Notes: generated by a model not told the origin, from the sequence alone. Shown: positions 8,506 through 18,080, counted from the first letter of the stretch. The stretch is DNA of 63,479 nucleotides from Flavobacteriales bacterium (GCA_002707145.1 PAMD01000002.1:1-63479); one strand, 5' to 3'. A program made the numbers and translations.

Positions 8506-10440
8506 ATGAGATATATTTTTAGTTTTTTAAGTGCCTTTTTAATTTCATTCTCCACGATCGCTCAGATTGAAGATCCTGTTGAATGGAGATTTGATGTTCG
8601 CACTTTGGAGGATAACCAAGCTGAACTCGTGGTGACAGCCAACATAGATCCTGGCTGGCATCTTTATTCCCAGTTTGTGGATGGTGGTCCTGTAGCTACA
8701 TCTTTTACTTTTTTTGACAATCCAAATATAGAATTGATAGGGAAAGTCATAGAGGGAGAAGCCCATGAAGAGTTTGATCCAAATTTTGAAACCATCCTAA
8801 AGTTTTTTGACACTGAGGCTATTTTTCGGCAATCGATTAAACTTCTTTCTGAAGATTCCATCGAACTTAAAGGTGAGCTGCAGTTTATGACCTGTAACGA
8901 TGCCATGTGTTTGCCTCCAGAATGGGTTGATATTTCTGTTGTTCTTCCTGCAGCAAAAGATATAAATGTATCACTAAATCCCTCAAGAGAGACCAAGACT
9001 CCAGCAGATGGTCTAGCGAGTCTTTTTTGGATCGCTTTTCTAAGTGGTTTTGTCGCTTTACTCACTCCTTGTGTTTTCCCAATGATTCCAATGACCGTTA
9101 GTTTCTTTACAAAACAAAGTCATAATAAGGCAGCAGGAATTAGAAATGCTATTGTTTATGGACTTTCTATCATTGGGATTTATGTGGTTTTGGGAGTGGC
9201 AGTTTCAGCAATATTTGGAGCTGACACCCTTAATAATATGGCGACTAATGTCTATTTTAATATTGCATTCTTCATCTTGTTGCTAGTCTTTGCAGCCTCA
9301 TTCTTAGGAGCTTTTGAAATTACGATGCCGAATTCATGGATTAATAAATCCGACTCAGCTTCCGATCGAGGTGGGCTCATCGGTATTTTCTTTATGGCCT
9401 TTACTCTGGCTTTAGTTTCTTTTTCTTGTACAGGCCCCATAGTGGGAACACTTTTAGTAGAAGCTGCCTCTGGAGGTTCTTATGTTGGCCCTGTAGTGGG
9501 GATGTTTGGTTTTTCACTTGCCATTGCGCTGCCCTTTACGCTTTTCGCCGCTTTCCCTGGCTGGTTAAATTCTCTTCCAAAATCCGGAGGCTGGTTAAAT
9601 TCTGTAAAGGTTGTATTAGGTTTTCTCGAATTGGCTTTGGCCTTCAAATTCTTGTCAAATGCTGATTTAGTAATGCAAACACATTTATTAGAAAGAGAAG
9701 TTTTTATTGCGATCTGGATTGTCATATTTGCCATGTTAACCTTATATTTACTTGGAAAGTTGAAGCTTTCTCATGATTCAGATATGTCCTATGTATCAGT
9801 GTCTAGATTGTTTTTGGCATTAGTTACCGGAGCTTTCACTGTCTATATGATTCCTGGTTTATGGGGGGCTCCTTTGAAATTAATTAATGCTTTCCCTCCG
9901 CCAATGTACTACAGTGAATCTCCCTATGGCGTTGGTAATAGTCAAGCAGGTTCTTCTGTTTCTCATGATGAATTAGAAGGACAACATTTAGGTCCACAAG
10001 GAATTATGGTTTTTCATGATTATGAGACTGGGTTGGCATATGCCAAGTCTGTTAATAAGCCAATAATGCTTGATTTTACTGGATGGGCATGTGTGAATTG
10101 TAGAAAAATGGAAGAACAAGTTTGGTCCGATCCTGGGGTGAGACAAATACTTGCCGAAGATATGATCATAATCTCTCTCTATGTAGACGAACGTACTGTT
10201 TTGGCTAAAGAAGACCAATATGAAACAACTATAGTTGGAAAGAAGAAAAAAGTCCGAACTGTCGGAGACCGATGGATGGTGATGCAAACTGAAAGGTATG
10301 ATATTAATTCTCAGCCTTATTATTTAATCCTTGATCATCAGGAAAAGTCTCTTGTGGAGGCTGCTAATTATCAGAATTATGGTTCTGTAGATATTTTTAA
10401 AGATTGGTTGAGTCGCGGCTTAGCAGAATACAATAAGTAA
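8506..10440 (+). CDS. dsbD: Thiol:disulfide interchange protein DsbD
   Basis: Inner-membrane protein that carries reducing power from cytoplasmic thioredoxin to periplasmic thiol proteins. The 644-residue chain has all three modules. After a signal peptide (cleavage near SFSTIAQ, residue 20) comes an alpha domain with cysteines C130 and C135 in TCNDAMC. A membrane domain of about eight helices carries C189 in TPCVFPMIP and C308 in [12 protein letters not shown]-terminal thioredoxin-fold domain has the WACVNCRK motif (C529, C532). The ATG at 8506 is preferred over a GTG one codon upstream. The stop overlaps the gmhA start by one base (TAATG), so the two are probably co-translated. The 170-base gap upstream contains no recognisable feature. 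Confidence 0.93.
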   Translation: MRYIFSFLSAFLISFSTIAQIEDPVEWRFDVRTLEDNQAELVVTANIDPGWHLYSQFVDGGPVATSFTFFDNPNIELIGKVIEGEAHEEFDPNFETILKFFDTEAIFRQSIKLLSEDSIELKGELQFMTCNDAMCLPPEWVDISVVLPAAKDINVSLNPSRETKTPADGLASLFWIAFLSGFVALLTPCVFPMIPMTVSFFTKQSHNKAAGIRNAIVYGLSIIGIYVVLGVAVSAIFGADTLNNMATNVYFNIAFFILLLVFAASFLGAFEITMPNSWINKSDSASDRGGLIGIFFMAFTLALVSFSCTGPIVGTLLVEAASGGSYVGPVVGMFGFSLAIALPFTLFAAFPGWLNSLPKSGGWLNSVKVVLGFLELALAFKFLSNADLVMQTHLLEREVFIAIWIVIFAMLTLYLLGKLKLSHDSDMSYVSVSRLFLALVTGAFTVYMIPGLWGAPLKLINAFPPPMYYSESPYGVGNSQAGSSVSHDELEGQHLGPQGIMVFHDYETGLAYAKSVNKPIMLDFTGWACVNCRKMEEQVWSDPGVRQILAEDMIIISLYVDERTVLAKEDQYETTIVGKKKKVRTVGDRWMVMQTERYDINSQPYYLILDHQEKSLVEAANYQNYGSVDIFKDWLSRGLAEYNK

Positions 10441-11021
10441 TGAAAGATTTAATTCGTAAAGAATTTCATGAGGCACAGCAAGTATTACGTTCTTTTTTAA
10501 AGGACGATTCTGGGCTAAATGCCATTGAGAAAGCAGCTATATTATTGGTGGATTCTTTCCAGAATAATGGTAAATTAATTAGTTGTGGCAATGGCGGCTC
10601 TATGTGTGATGCCATGCATTTTGCTGAAGAACTTTCTGGCCGTTTTAGAGTACACAGGCCAGCTTTACCTGCCTTAGCTATATCGGACCCTTCTTACATG
10701 TCATGCGTCATTAATGATTATGGCGCAGAGACTGTTTTTTCTAGATATGTGGAAGGGTTGGGGTTTTCTGGAGATGTGCTTGTTGCCATCAGTACCAGTG
10801 GGAGCTCTAAAAATATAATCAATGCTGCAAAAGTTGCAAAAGAGAAAGGGATGAAAATTATTGGACTCACCGGAAAGGAAGGGGGTGAATTGGCTTCCCT
10901 TTGTGACGTAGAAATAAGAGCCCCTTTTTCGACGCATGCCGACCGTGTTCAGGAAATACATATTAAAGTGATTCACTCTTTGATACACGCTGTAGAGTCA
11001 AAGTTGTTTTTTTCGTCTTGA
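10440..11021 (+). CDS. gmhA: Sedoheptulose 7-phosphate isomerase
   Basis: Converts sedoheptulose 7-phosphate to D-glycero-manno-heptose 7-phosphate, the first step to LPS core heptose. The 193-residue SIS-domain protein is close in length and sequence to the E. coli enzyme: it shares [16 protein letters not shown], the zinc-site residues corresponding to H60 and E64, [23 protein letters not shown] and the [13 protein letters not shown] segment with Q171 and H179. No other heptose gene (hldE, gmhB, hldD) is in the window. It begins inside the last base of the dsbD stop codon. The strong resemblance to the proteobacterial enzyme could reflect old transfer or simple conservation. Confidence 0.94.
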   Translation: MKDLIRKEFHEAQQVLRSFLKDDSGLNAIEKAAILLVDSFQNNGKLISCGNGGSMCDAMHFAEELSGRFRVHRPALPALAISDPSYMSCVINDYGAETVFSRYVEGLGFSGDVLVAISTSGSSKNIINAAKVAKEKGMKIIGLTGKEGGELASLCDVEIRAPFSTHADRVQEIHIKVIHSLIHAVESKLFFSS

Positions 11022-11022
11022 G

Positions 11023-11436
11023 TTATTCCTCCACTTCGTAAAATTCAAAACTCAAATATTGGTCGCTTTTAATTTGAAAAACTTTTTCTAACAATTTGCA
11101 GATCGTTTTTGCTGCTTTTTCCGATTGATTAGGTAATGGTAAAAAATATTCACTCATTCCTTCTTCAGTGTTATTCGCCTTTTCTGATTCAAATTTAAAA
11201 TGAGAATGTTTGAAACGAAATTGGGCTTCAGAGTCATTTTTATTATCAAAACAAATGATTAATACAATCCCAAATTCTCCCTTTTCTGTCCTAGGTTTTA
11301 CCAGCATACTTTGATTGATTACTTGAAGGATTTCCTTTTTTTTATATAAAATTGAGATAAGAAAAGATTCATTTTCTTTACGGAATCCAGCTAATGTAAT
11401 GTCTAAGACTTCTACTAATGCTTGGGGAATGTTCAT
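11023..11436 (-). CDS. Unknown 137-residue protein, last gene of the ddl-meaB unit
   Basis: I do not recognise this family. The protein is soluble, with no signal peptide or membrane helix, and is charged (E and K rich) toward the C terminus, ending FEFYEVEE. It looks like a mixed alpha/beta domain (strands such as GIVLIICFDNK and SFLISILYKKKE), with a possible amphipathic helix around SEKAAKTICKLLEKVFQI. Its ATG overlaps the meaB stop in an ATGA arrangement, which argues that it is translated and co-expressed with the MeaB GTPase. Its stop is two bases from the convergent gmhA stop. Function is open. Confidence 0.7.
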   Translation of the reverse strand: MNIPQALVEVLDITLAGFRKENESFLISILYKKKEILQVINQSMLVKPRTEKGEFGIVLIICFDNKNDSEAQFRFKHSHFKFESEKANNTEEGMSEYFLPLPNQSEKAAKTICKLLEKVFQIKSDQYLSFEFYEVEE

Positions 11437-12443
11437 TTCTTTTGGAAAATATGAATAAGTTGGTTAGCTGCGTCAAAAGGATTTGTTTTACCATTTTCGA
11501 CTTCTTTCTCTAGGATTGCCAAATGTTTTTTAATGCGGTTATTGTGATAAAAATAATTTCCTAATTGTTCTTGAATACTTTCATGGAGCCAGAATTTTGC
11601 TTGTCTTTTTCTGTTCTCTTCAAAAGTATTGTTTGTCTTGCAATAATTAATAAAGGAACTAATAGTATTCCATATTTCGTGAACTCCTTCATTATTTAGC
11701 GCCGAACATAAGGAGGTTTTTGGTATCCAACCGTTTCTTTTTCCCGGAAATAAGTGTAGAGCTCTTTTGTAATCTCCAACTGCCACTTTGCTTCGATTGA
11801 GATTATCCCCGTCAGCTTTGGTTATAGCAATGGCATCTGCCATTTCCATGATTCCTCGTTTTATTCCTTGGAGTTCGTCTCCTGCCCCAGCAAGCACAAG
11901 TAAAAGGAAGAAATCAACCATTGAATGTACTGCTGTTTCGGATTGCCCTACACCGACGGTTTCAATAAAAATCACATCGTATCCTGCGGCTTCACATAGA
12001 AGAATAGTTTCTCTAGTTTTTCTAGCTACTCCGCCTAAGGATCCTGATGTTGGCGAGGGACGTATAAAAGCACGGGTATCTCTACTTAATTGATACATTC
12101 TTGTTTTGTCCCCTAGAATACTTCCGCCTCCTTCATCACTACTAGGGTCAATGGCGAGTACAGCTATTTTTTTACCCAATCGAGTCAGATATGTGCCGAA
12201 GGTTTCTATAAAGGTGCTTTTCCCAACACCAGGAACACCAGTAATTCCAATTCGAACTGAGTCTCCACTATTAGGCATGCATTTTTCGAGAATTTGCTTC
12301 GCTAATTTTTGATGTGCCATTTTTGTGCTCTCGACCATTGTGATGGCTTGTCCTAAAACACTAATATTTCCTTCATTAATCCCTCGAATATATTCGTGAA
12401 ATGAAAGGTTTTTTTTTTTGTGAGTCTGTTTGGGCTTAATCAT
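11433..12443 (-). CDS. meaB: Methylmalonyl-CoA mutase-associated GTPase MeaB (ArgK family)
   Basis: G3E-family GTPase that protects and reloads the B12 enzyme methylmalonyl-CoA mutase. The 336-residue protein has a Walker A GVPGVGKST at residues 69-77, AIDPSSDEGGGSILGDKTRM, the FIRPSPTSGSLGGV stretch, a Walker B-like IFIETVGVGQSE and the base-recognition AITKADGDN, all diagnostic of MeaB. The mutase genes are not in the window. The start overlaps the ddl stop by 8 bases, and the downstream unknown gene overlaps by 4, so ddl-meaB-unknown is one operon. The pairing with a cell-wall ligase has no obvious metabolic reason and may be a positional accident. Confidence 0.93.
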   Translation of the reverse strand: MIKPKQTHKKKNLSFHEYIRGINEGNISVLGQAITMVESTKMAHQKLAKQILEKCMPNSGDSVRIGITGVPGVGKSTFIETFGTYLTRLGKKIAVLAIDPSSDEGGGSILGDKTRMYQLSRDTRAFIRPSPTSGSLGGVARKTRETILLCEAAGYDVIFIETVGVGQSETAVHSMVDFFLLLVLAGAGDELQGIKRGIMEMADAIAITKADGDNLNRSKVAVGDYKRALHLFPGKRNGWIPKTSLCSALNNEGVHEIWNTISSFINYCKTNNTFEENRKRQAKFWLHESIQEQLGNYFYHNNRIKKHLAILEKEVENGKTNPFDAANQLIHIFQKK

Positions 12444-13413
12444 GAGAAAGCATGTTTTCTATGGATAAGCCAAATAATTCTTTAAGACTTAATCCAAAAG
12501 TAAGAGCTTGCTGAGGTAGGATACTTTCTTTGGTGAATCCTGGAACTGTATTGACTTCAATGAGATAAGCTTTCTTATCTTTTATGATAAAGTCCATTCG
12601 AACAATCCCCTTAAGTTGAAGAATTTTATAGATATCTTTACTAATAGATTCTATCTGATCACTTTCTTGCTTTTCTATTCTAGCTGGAGTTATTTCTTGA
12701 GACTTGCCTAGATATTTCGCGTCATAGTCGAAAAATTCATTTTCTGAGTATATTTCTGTCAGAGGCAAAACAATCAATTCTCCCTTTTTTTCAATGATTC
12801 CACAGCTAACCTCTATTCCCTTTATATAAGATTCTGCAATAACTTGTTGATCATATTCGAATGCTTTCTCAAGAGCCTCAAACCATAGATCGGGTCTTAA
12901 TACTTTAGAAATTCCAAGACTTGATCCCGCTCGGTTAGGTTTTACAAAACAAGGAAAACCTATTTTTCTTTCAATTTCATCCGGAGAAAAATCAGTCTTG
13001 TCTTGCAAGATGATGGATTTGCCACTTCGAATATTAAATTGTTTGAGTAATGCGTTACACATGGCTTTATTAAATGTGATAGAAGACTCAAATGTACCAG
13101 AGCAATTGTATGGAATACGAATAAGATCAAAGTATGCTTGTAGGGTTCCGTCTTCACCCGGAGTGCCGTGAATGGCCATAAAAACGCCATCAAAAGTTAT
13201 TTTTTTTTGATCAATTATACAAGAAAAGTCATCTCTTTGAATAGGCCATTTTTTTTGACCATCGATCAGATTCCAGTCTTGGTTTTCAATGTGGATTAAG
13301 TAAGGTGTGTATTTGTCTTGGTCGATAGATTGGAATACCACATCTGCACTCTTTATTGAGATATGGATTTCTTTGGTGTTCCCACCTCTGAGAATGGCTA
13401 TATTTTTCTTCAT
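12436..13413 (-). CDS. ddl: D-alanine--D-alanine ligase
   Basis: ATP-grasp ligase making the D-Ala-D-Ala dipeptide for peptidoglycan. From the ATG at 13413 it has 325 residues. It begins MKKNIAILRGG and contains AIHGTPGEDGTLQAYFDL, the substrate loop PYNCSGTFESSITFNKAMCN, PCFVKPNRAGSSLGISKV, the ATP-grasp core and the metal-binding IEVNTVPGFTKESILPQQA. An upstream ATG at 13434 would add MCDIVQI, which does not resemble the family, and a promoter-like motif (13437-13444) sits too close to it. First gene of the ddl-meaB-unknown operon. Confidence 0.93.
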   Translation of the reverse strand: MKKNIAILRGGNTKEIHISIKSADVVFQSIDQDKYTPYLIHIENQDWNLIDGQKKWPIQRDDFSCIIDQKKITFDGVFMAIHGTPGEDGTLQAYFDLIRIPYNCSGTFESSITFNKAMCNALLKQFNIRSGKSIILQDKTDFSPDEIERKIGFPCFVKPNRAGSSLGISKVLRPDLWFEALEKAFEYDQQVIAESYIKGIEVSCGIIEKKGELIVLPLTEIYSENEFFDYDAKYLGKSQEITPARIEKQESDQIESISKDIYKILQLKGIVRMDFIIKDKKAYLIEVNTVPGFTKESILPQQALTFGLSLKELFGLSIENMLSHD

Positions 13414-13436
13414 AATCTGAACAATATCACACAAAA

Positions 13437-13444
13437 CAAATGTA
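13437..13444 (-). promoter_or_regulatory. Possible -7 element for ddl
   Basis: On the minus strand this reads TACATTTG, matching TAnnTTTG, 23 bases before the ddl ATG at 13413. No clear -33 TTTG is visible. Confidence 0.45.
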
Positions 13445-13470
13445 TATAATTTTATGCTATAAAAAGTGTT

Positions 13471-15981
13471 CTAGAAATCATAAAAATTTTTCCGCTTGTT
13501 TAATTTTAAATCTTGAAGAATAGAAGATTTTACGTTGATACTCAAGTTAAAGCTCTGACGAAAACCAAATGGAATCCAGTTAAAACGCATTTCCCAGCAA
13601 TGAAGATCTCTATAAAAATCTAATGATGTAAAGGAGATTTCTTTGTTATCGAAATCAAATCCTGAATGAAAACCAATTTTCCATTTGGTCGTCAACTTCA
13701 CATTACCTTTGATGTTAAAAGTTTTTCTGATATTTTTTTCAAGTCCTCGATTGCTATAGTTGTATTTGTAATCAATTCCTAAATCCCAAGGAATATTAAA
13801 GTCAATGTAGTTGAGGGTTTGATTAGGGATCATATCCAACTCATTATTATTATTATTATTATTATTATCACCTGAGTTAACTAGGTTATTTTCGAAGTTC
13901 ATTGAGTTTTTAAGACTCCAATTGATGGTAAAGCTAAAGTTAGTTAATCTTCCCAATGAAAGTCGGTCATTCCATGCAAATTCATTAATCAGAGTTCCGT
14001 CTTTCTTCATTTGATAGGGGTTAATGACTCCATCAAATTTAAAGTTCATATTGGGAATCAACTCTGTTCTTCCATTGAAGGTAATATTTGAGAGGTTGAA
14101 AGAATCTAAAGCAAGGTTATAATTAGATCGAAAGTTTAAGTTTCTAAATACAGAGATTTTTTTATATTCACTTATGCTATCATTAGTTTGGCGAACTTTT
14201 ATTTCCACATTATTATCTAGGTTAAAGCTTATGTTACCTGATTTTCCAGAAGGAGCAGTACCATACAAACCCTCTTGATAGTATGAGTATCTTTGTTTAT
14301 TTCCTATTGAGTCAATAGTACTCCAATCGTAATAGCCCCATTTTTCGTCGCTAAAGTCAGGTCGGTAACTGAAGGAAATACTAGGTGTGATTATGTGTCT
14401 TAAAGCTTTTATTTTTTCGGACCTGAAGGAGTACATTCCATATATTTTTGTATTCAATTTAAATCCTGTGTTGAAATCTCTTACAGAGCGAAATCCCGAA
14501 ATGGTGTCTTGAACAACCGATAAGATTTCTTCGTCCCAGGATCGCTCAATACGGTTAAAATACCATCGTTCTGTATAATTAAGATTGGGTGTTACATTGA
14601 TGTGATTTAATAACTTAAAGGTACTACTGATAGGTACCCTATGTTGGATTCCATACTTCATATTATCTATGGTTTCAGACTGAAATAGTAAACTATCTAT
14701 GGTTTCAATTTGGTTCTTGGCATTTGCTGTATAGCTCAGGTTTATATTTTCGTACCAGCGTTTCTTTCCAGAAGCTAATTTTCGCTCAAAAGGATTGATG
14801 CGGTTCATAGTAAAAGCTAGGTCAGGTAGGCTTAAGCTGATTGAATTGTTCAGAGTATTTTGACTGTGTCTTAGATTTGAGGATAGATTAAATGGCTTGT
14901 TAGGAAAAGAATAACTGAAGGATATGTTAGATGTAAGTGTATTTTTTAAATAATCATTGGTTTGATTTGAATTTAGTTGGTTAAAGCTGCTTGATCCAGC
15001 ATTCACTTTGGCGCTAAACCGACTATTGGGATGGGCTTTATTATCTTGATTGTGAACCCAGTTGATAAAAAAGTCTCTATTATCTTGAAAATTTGATAAT
15101 CCCTCTTCTCCCAATAAATTCTTTGAATAACTTAAGCTAAAACTTCCATTATAAGCATACCTTTTTATATATGAACTTTGCACTTTGGTTCTCCATGATC
15201 CCAAAGAAAATACTCCAGCTCTTATGGCAAGGTCCATGTGATCATTTAATGAAAAATACCAGCCTCCATTTGTCAAGTTGTATCCCTGATTTACGGAATA
15301 ACCATAGGTTGGCATAATAAATCCAGAACTTTGTTGGTCTTGAATCGGGAAAAACCCAAAAGGAATATACACTGGAGTGGGAATATTTGCTATGACTAAA
15401 TTAGCGGGCCCAGAAATAATTCTTTTTCCGGGAACTATTTTTAGTTTTTTTGCCCTTATATAAAAGTGAGGCTCATCCTCGGAGCAAGTCGTATATTTAC
15501 TTTCTTGAATAAACATAGAATTATCGGCACTTTTTTTGAGCTCTTCACCATGAATATATCCCTCCCCATCTTGAGTCTTCATCTGTTTAATATTCCCCTT
15601 TTTAGTCGAAAAATTGTATAAAATACTCTCACAATAGTAGGTTTCACCTCCTTCTTTAAAAATTGGTTTACCTATAATATTACCCGCGCTGTCTGGAATA
15701 CCAATGGCATAAACTGTATTATTTTTCCAGTCTAGAACTATATATTCAGCCTGAAGTTCAATATCTTCATAGTTTACTTGAGCTTGGTGATACAAGTAAA
15801 TTTTTTTCTCTAATATGTCTACCACACTTGAGTCTTTCGAAAAGTAGGTCACTTCAGATTCTAAGAATGGGGTAGTTGCCAAAGTACTGTCATTATTCAT
15901 ATCCTGTGCAAGGAGCAACTGAGATCCATATTGGGTCAAAAAATATAAAAGAATAATAAGATGTAAATTCTTTGAGGACAA
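13471..15981 (-). CDS. lptD: Putative LPS-assembly outer membrane protein LptD
   Basis: Predicted outer-membrane translocon that inserts LPS into the outer leaflet. The 836-residue protein has a signal peptide (to about LLLAQ, residue 26), an OstA/LptA-like jellyroll region at about residues 40-200 with IELQAEYIVLDWKNNTVYA, then FGFFPIQDQQSSGFIMPTYG, and a long barrel of alternating aromatic strands to the C terminus (RKNFYDF). It is longer than the E. coli protein, as is usual in Bacteroidota. The start is a TTG at 15981; stops lie just upstream and no ATG precedes the signal peptide. A run of eight asparagines is encoded by an AAT microsatellite (13843-13868). The OstA-like protein at 21535 is its likely partner. 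Confidence 0.85.
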   Translation of the reverse strand: MSSKNLHLIILLYFLTQYGSQLLLAQDMNNDSTLATTPFLESEVTYFSKDSSVVDILEKKIYLYHQAQVNYEDIELQAEYIVLDWKNNTVYAIGIPDSAGNIIGKPIFKEGGETYYCESILYNFSTKKGNIKQMKTQDGEGYIHGEELKKSADNSMFIQESKYTTCSEDEPHFYIRAKKLKIVPGKRIISGPANLVIANIPTPVYIPFGFFPIQDQQSSGFIMPTYGYSVNQGYNLTNGGWYFSLNDHMDLAIRAGVFSLGSWRTKVQSSYIKRYAYNGSFSLSYSKNLLGEEGLSNFQDNRDFFINWVHNQDNKAHPNSRFSAKVNAGSSSFNQLNSNQTNDYLKNTLTSNISFSYSFPNKPFNLSSNLRHSQNTLNNSISLSLPDLAFTMNRINPFERKLASGKKRWYENINLSYTANAKNQIETIDSLLFQSETIDNMKYGIQHRVPISSTFKLLNHINVTPNLNYTERWYFNRIERSWDEEILSVVQDTISGFRSVRDFNTGFKLNTKIYGMYSFRSEKIKALRHIITPSISFSYRPDFSDEKWGYYDWSTIDSIGNKQRYSYYQEGLYGTAPSGKSGNISFNLDNNVEIKVRQTNDSISEYKKISVFRNLNFRSNYNLALDSFNLSNITFNGRTELIPNMNFKFDGVINPYQMKKDGTLINEFAWNDRLSLGRLTNFSFTINWSLKNSMNFENNLVNSGDNNNNNNNNELDMIPNQTLNYIDFNIPWDLGIDYKYNYSNRGLEKNIRKTFNIKGNVKLTTKWKIGFHSGFDFDNKEISFTSLDFYRDLHCWEMRFNWIPFGFRQSFNLSINVKSSILQDLKLNKRKNFYDF
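13843..13868 (-). repeat. Trinucleotide microsatellite (ATT)8 inside lptD
   Basis: Eight perfect ATT units plus two bases, read as eight AAT asparagine codons on the coding strand, in a loop-like region (NSGD before, ELDM after) of the predicted barrel. Copy-number changes would keep the frame. Confidence 0.9.
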
Positions 15982-16021
15982 AAGTGAATTTTATTTTTAT
16001 TTTTTGTTATAAATTACGGTA

Positions 16022-16029
16022 CAAAACTA
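16022..16029 (-). promoter_or_regulatory. Possible -7 element for lptD
   Basis: TAGTTTTG on the minus strand fits TAnnTTTG, 40 bases before the TTG start. A TTTG at 16048-16045 lies 15 bases upstream, somewhat close for a -33 box. Confidence 0.4.
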
Positions 16030-16049
16030 ATTAAAAAAAGCGACCAAAG

Positions 16050-17141
16050 GTGAAACGAATTTTTGCAATATTTCTTACACTTTACTCCTTGCCAGTTTGG
16101 TCTTATTTATTTACTGCTGATCCCATGACAGGTATTCATAAGATAGTTATTGATGCAGGTCATGGAGGTAAAGATCCTGGAAATTTAGGAACTGGCCGCT
16201 ACTCTTCAGTGGAAAAAGATGTAGCTCTTGATGTGTCTTTGTTATTCGGCTCTTATATTTCAGAAAATATACCTGAAGTTGAGGTTATTTATACTCGAAA
16301 AGAAGATGAGTTTCCAGAACTTTATGAAAGAACTGCTCTAGCTAATCGAGAGAAGGCAGATTTGTTTATTTCTATTCACTGTGACGCTTTTACTGATCCT
16401 CAAGCAAATGGGTGTTCCTCTTTTGTCGTGGGGGTTAATCATGGTAGGCATTCTCGAGTAGCGATTAAAGAGAATCCCATTATTTCTACTCAAGAAGACC
16501 GAATTAATTATGAAAATTTTGATGTTACTAGCCCCGAGTATCAGATTGAGGTTTCACTGTATCAGAAAATGTATGAAAACAATAGCTTATTATTGGCAGA
16601 CAAAATTCAAACTCAATTTAGAGAAAGAGTTAATCGTCGAGATCGAGGTGTGAAAAGAGAACCCTTGTATGTTACTAGTAGAGTTGCTATGCCCTCTGTA
16701 CTTGTAGAATTAGGCTTTTTGACCAATCCAAAAGAGGAAGATTTTTTAAACTCAGAACAGGGAAAGACCTTCATGGCTTCGGCCTTGTATAGAGCCTTTA
16801 AGTCTTACAGAGAGGAACAGGATGGTATGCTCTCAGAATTAGTTGATTCCTCTGATGCGATATCAGATATTGAAATGAAACTAGAAAAAACTTTTTTTTC
16901 GGTTCAAATATTTAGTTCATCTAGTCCTATAAATTCCTCAATTTTATTTAATATAGAAGATTCTTTTTTCTTTATATTTAATGATAGATTCACTTATTTT
17001 AGCGGTAGGTTTAAGAGCCTAGAAGCAGTTCGTAACCATAAGGAAATTCTCATGAAAAATGGTTTTCATGACTGTTTTGTGGTCGGAATTCACCAAGAAG
17101 AGAAAGTGGAATTAAATAAGGTAGTAAAACTTCTTAAATAA
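16050..17141 (+). CDS. N-acetylmuramoyl-L-alanine amidase (Amidase_3) with SPOR-like tail
   Basis: Zinc hydrolase that cleaves the bond between peptide stem and glycan in peptidoglycan, in the periplasm. A signal peptide occupies about residues 1-18. The Amidase_3 domain spans about 28-255, with zinc ligands H38 (DAGHGGKDPG), E55 (SSVEKDVALDV) and H110 (FISIHCDAF) and the catalytic E220 in VLVELGFLTNP. The last 80 residues (FFSVQIFSS onward) look like a divergent SPOR-type glycan-binding fold. The start is GTG at 16050; no ATG fits. It leads a run of plus-strand genes continuing with the MCE protein 30 bases later. Confidence 0.9.
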   Translation: MKRIFAIFLTLYSLPVWSYLFTADPMTGIHKIVIDAGHGGKDPGNLGTGRYSSVEKDVALDVSLLFGSYISENIPEVEVIYTRKEDEFPELYERTALANREKADLFISIHCDAFTDPQANGCSSFVVGVNHGRHSRVAIKENPIISTQEDRINYENFDVTSPEYQIEVSLYQKMYENNSLLLADKIQTQFRERVNRRDRGVKREPLYVTSRVAMPSVLVELGFLTNPKEEDFLNSEQGKTFMASALYRAFKSYREEQDGMLSELVDSSDAISDIEMKLEKTFFSVQIFSSSSPINSSILFNIEDSFFFIFNDRFTYFSGRFKSLEAVRNHKEILMKNGFHDCFVVGIHQEEKVELNKVVKLLK

Positions 17142-17160
17142 GTTGTATTTTTGATACAAC
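17142..17160. repeat. Inverted repeat GTTGTAT-ttttg-ATACAAC before the MCE gene
   Basis: A perfect 7-base inverted repeat with a 5-base spacer in the gap between the amidase stop and the MCE ATG. It overlaps a TAnnTTTG match (17146-17153), so it could be an operator over a promoter or a short hairpin. Confidence 0.4.
17146..17153 (+). promoter_or_regulatory. Possible -7 element for the MCE gene
   Basis: TATTTTTG matches TAnnTTTG, 18 bases before the ATG at 17172. It argues against the upstream TTG at 17151 as a start. Confidence 0.4.
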
Positions 17161-17171
17161 AAATTTCAAGT

Positions 17172-18080
17172 ATGAAATATAGCAAAGAATTGGTTATTGG
17201 AATTACCACACTAGCAACAATTACTTGTTTAATTGGTGGATATAATTTTCTGAAAGGAAAGAATGTTTTTAGTGCCAAACAAGAATATTATGCATTTTAT
17301 GAACATGTCCATGGTCTAGAAGTTGGACAGCCAGTGACGGTAAATGGATACAAAATTGGTCAAGTCACTGAAATAATGTTTGATGTTTCATTCGGTGGGC
17401 CACTTTTGGTTGGTTTTCATATCTCCAAGCCCTTGTATTTTGGTGTTGACACCAAATTTGAAATATACGATATGGATATTATGGGCGCAAAAGGATTACA
17501 AATGGTTCCTGGTAAGTCTAGGAACATAGCAGTTTCTGGAGATACGCTTCTAGGGGATATTAAAATTTCACTTACCGAGCAGGTGACAAAGCAATTTGTC
17601 CCCATCAAAGACGGTACTGAAAAGTTGATGAATACCGTTGACTCTACTTTAAAATCAGTTACTATGTTGTCTGAGAACGTAATTAAATTAATTGAAGTAA
17701 ATCAAAAAAGTATCAGTAGAGCCGCAAGGAATATTGACTCTCTTTCTGCAGCATTTTTCTCTCATAGAGATGATTTTATGACGATTGTGACCAATGCAGC
17801 ATTATTTAGTGAAGAGTTGGCTTCGGCTAGCTTTTCAGATGCTATTTCTCAAGCCAATCAAACCATGCATAGTATTGATTTGGTTTTACATGAAGTACAT
17901 TCAGGAAGTGGAAGTTTTTCGAAACTTTTATCTAGTGATAAACTTTATAATGAGATGACTTCTTCCATGTTGCAATTAGATCTGTTACTGGAAGATTTGA
18001 GAAATAATCCAAAACGATATGTTCATTTTTCTATTTTTGGGCGCAAAGAATCGCTTGTCGACACTACTAATTTAAATTAA
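17172..18080 (+). CDS. MCE (MlaD-like) family protein
   Basis: Predicted periplasmic lipid-binding protein anchored by one N-terminal helix (ELVIGITTLATITCLIGGYNFL). The MCE domain covers about residues 33-120, with FYEHVHGLEVGQPVTVNGYKIGQV and the later MDIMGAKGLQMVPG, as in MlaD proteins that form hexameric rings in phospholipid transport. The C-terminal half is helical and rich in SL and NID segments, resembling the long coiled extension of other MCE proteins. The usual ABC partners (MlaE permease, MlaF ATPase) are not adjacent. The ATG at 17172 is preferred. Next gene is 4 bases away, so it is co-transcribed with the Fe-S proteins. Confidence 0.85.
   Translation: MKYSKELVIGITTLATITCLIGGYNFLKGKNVFSAKQEYYAFYEHVHGLEVGQPVTVNGYKIGQVTEIMFDVSFGGPLLVGFHISKPLYFGVDTKFEIYDMDIMGAKGLQMVPGKSRNIAVSGDTLLGDIKISLTEQVTKQFVPIKDGTEKLMNTVDSTLKSVTMLSENVIKLIEVNQKSISRAARNIDSLSAAFFSHRDDFMTIVTNAALFSEELASASFSDAISQANQTMHSIDLVLHEVHSGSGSFSKLLSSDKLYNEMTSSMLQLDLLLEDLRNNPKRYVHFSIFGRKESLVDTTNLN

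Noticed and set aside
8664..9065. Minus-strand ORF of 133 codons inside dsbD
   Set aside because: It lies fully inside dsbD, has no family features and arises as a shadow frame.
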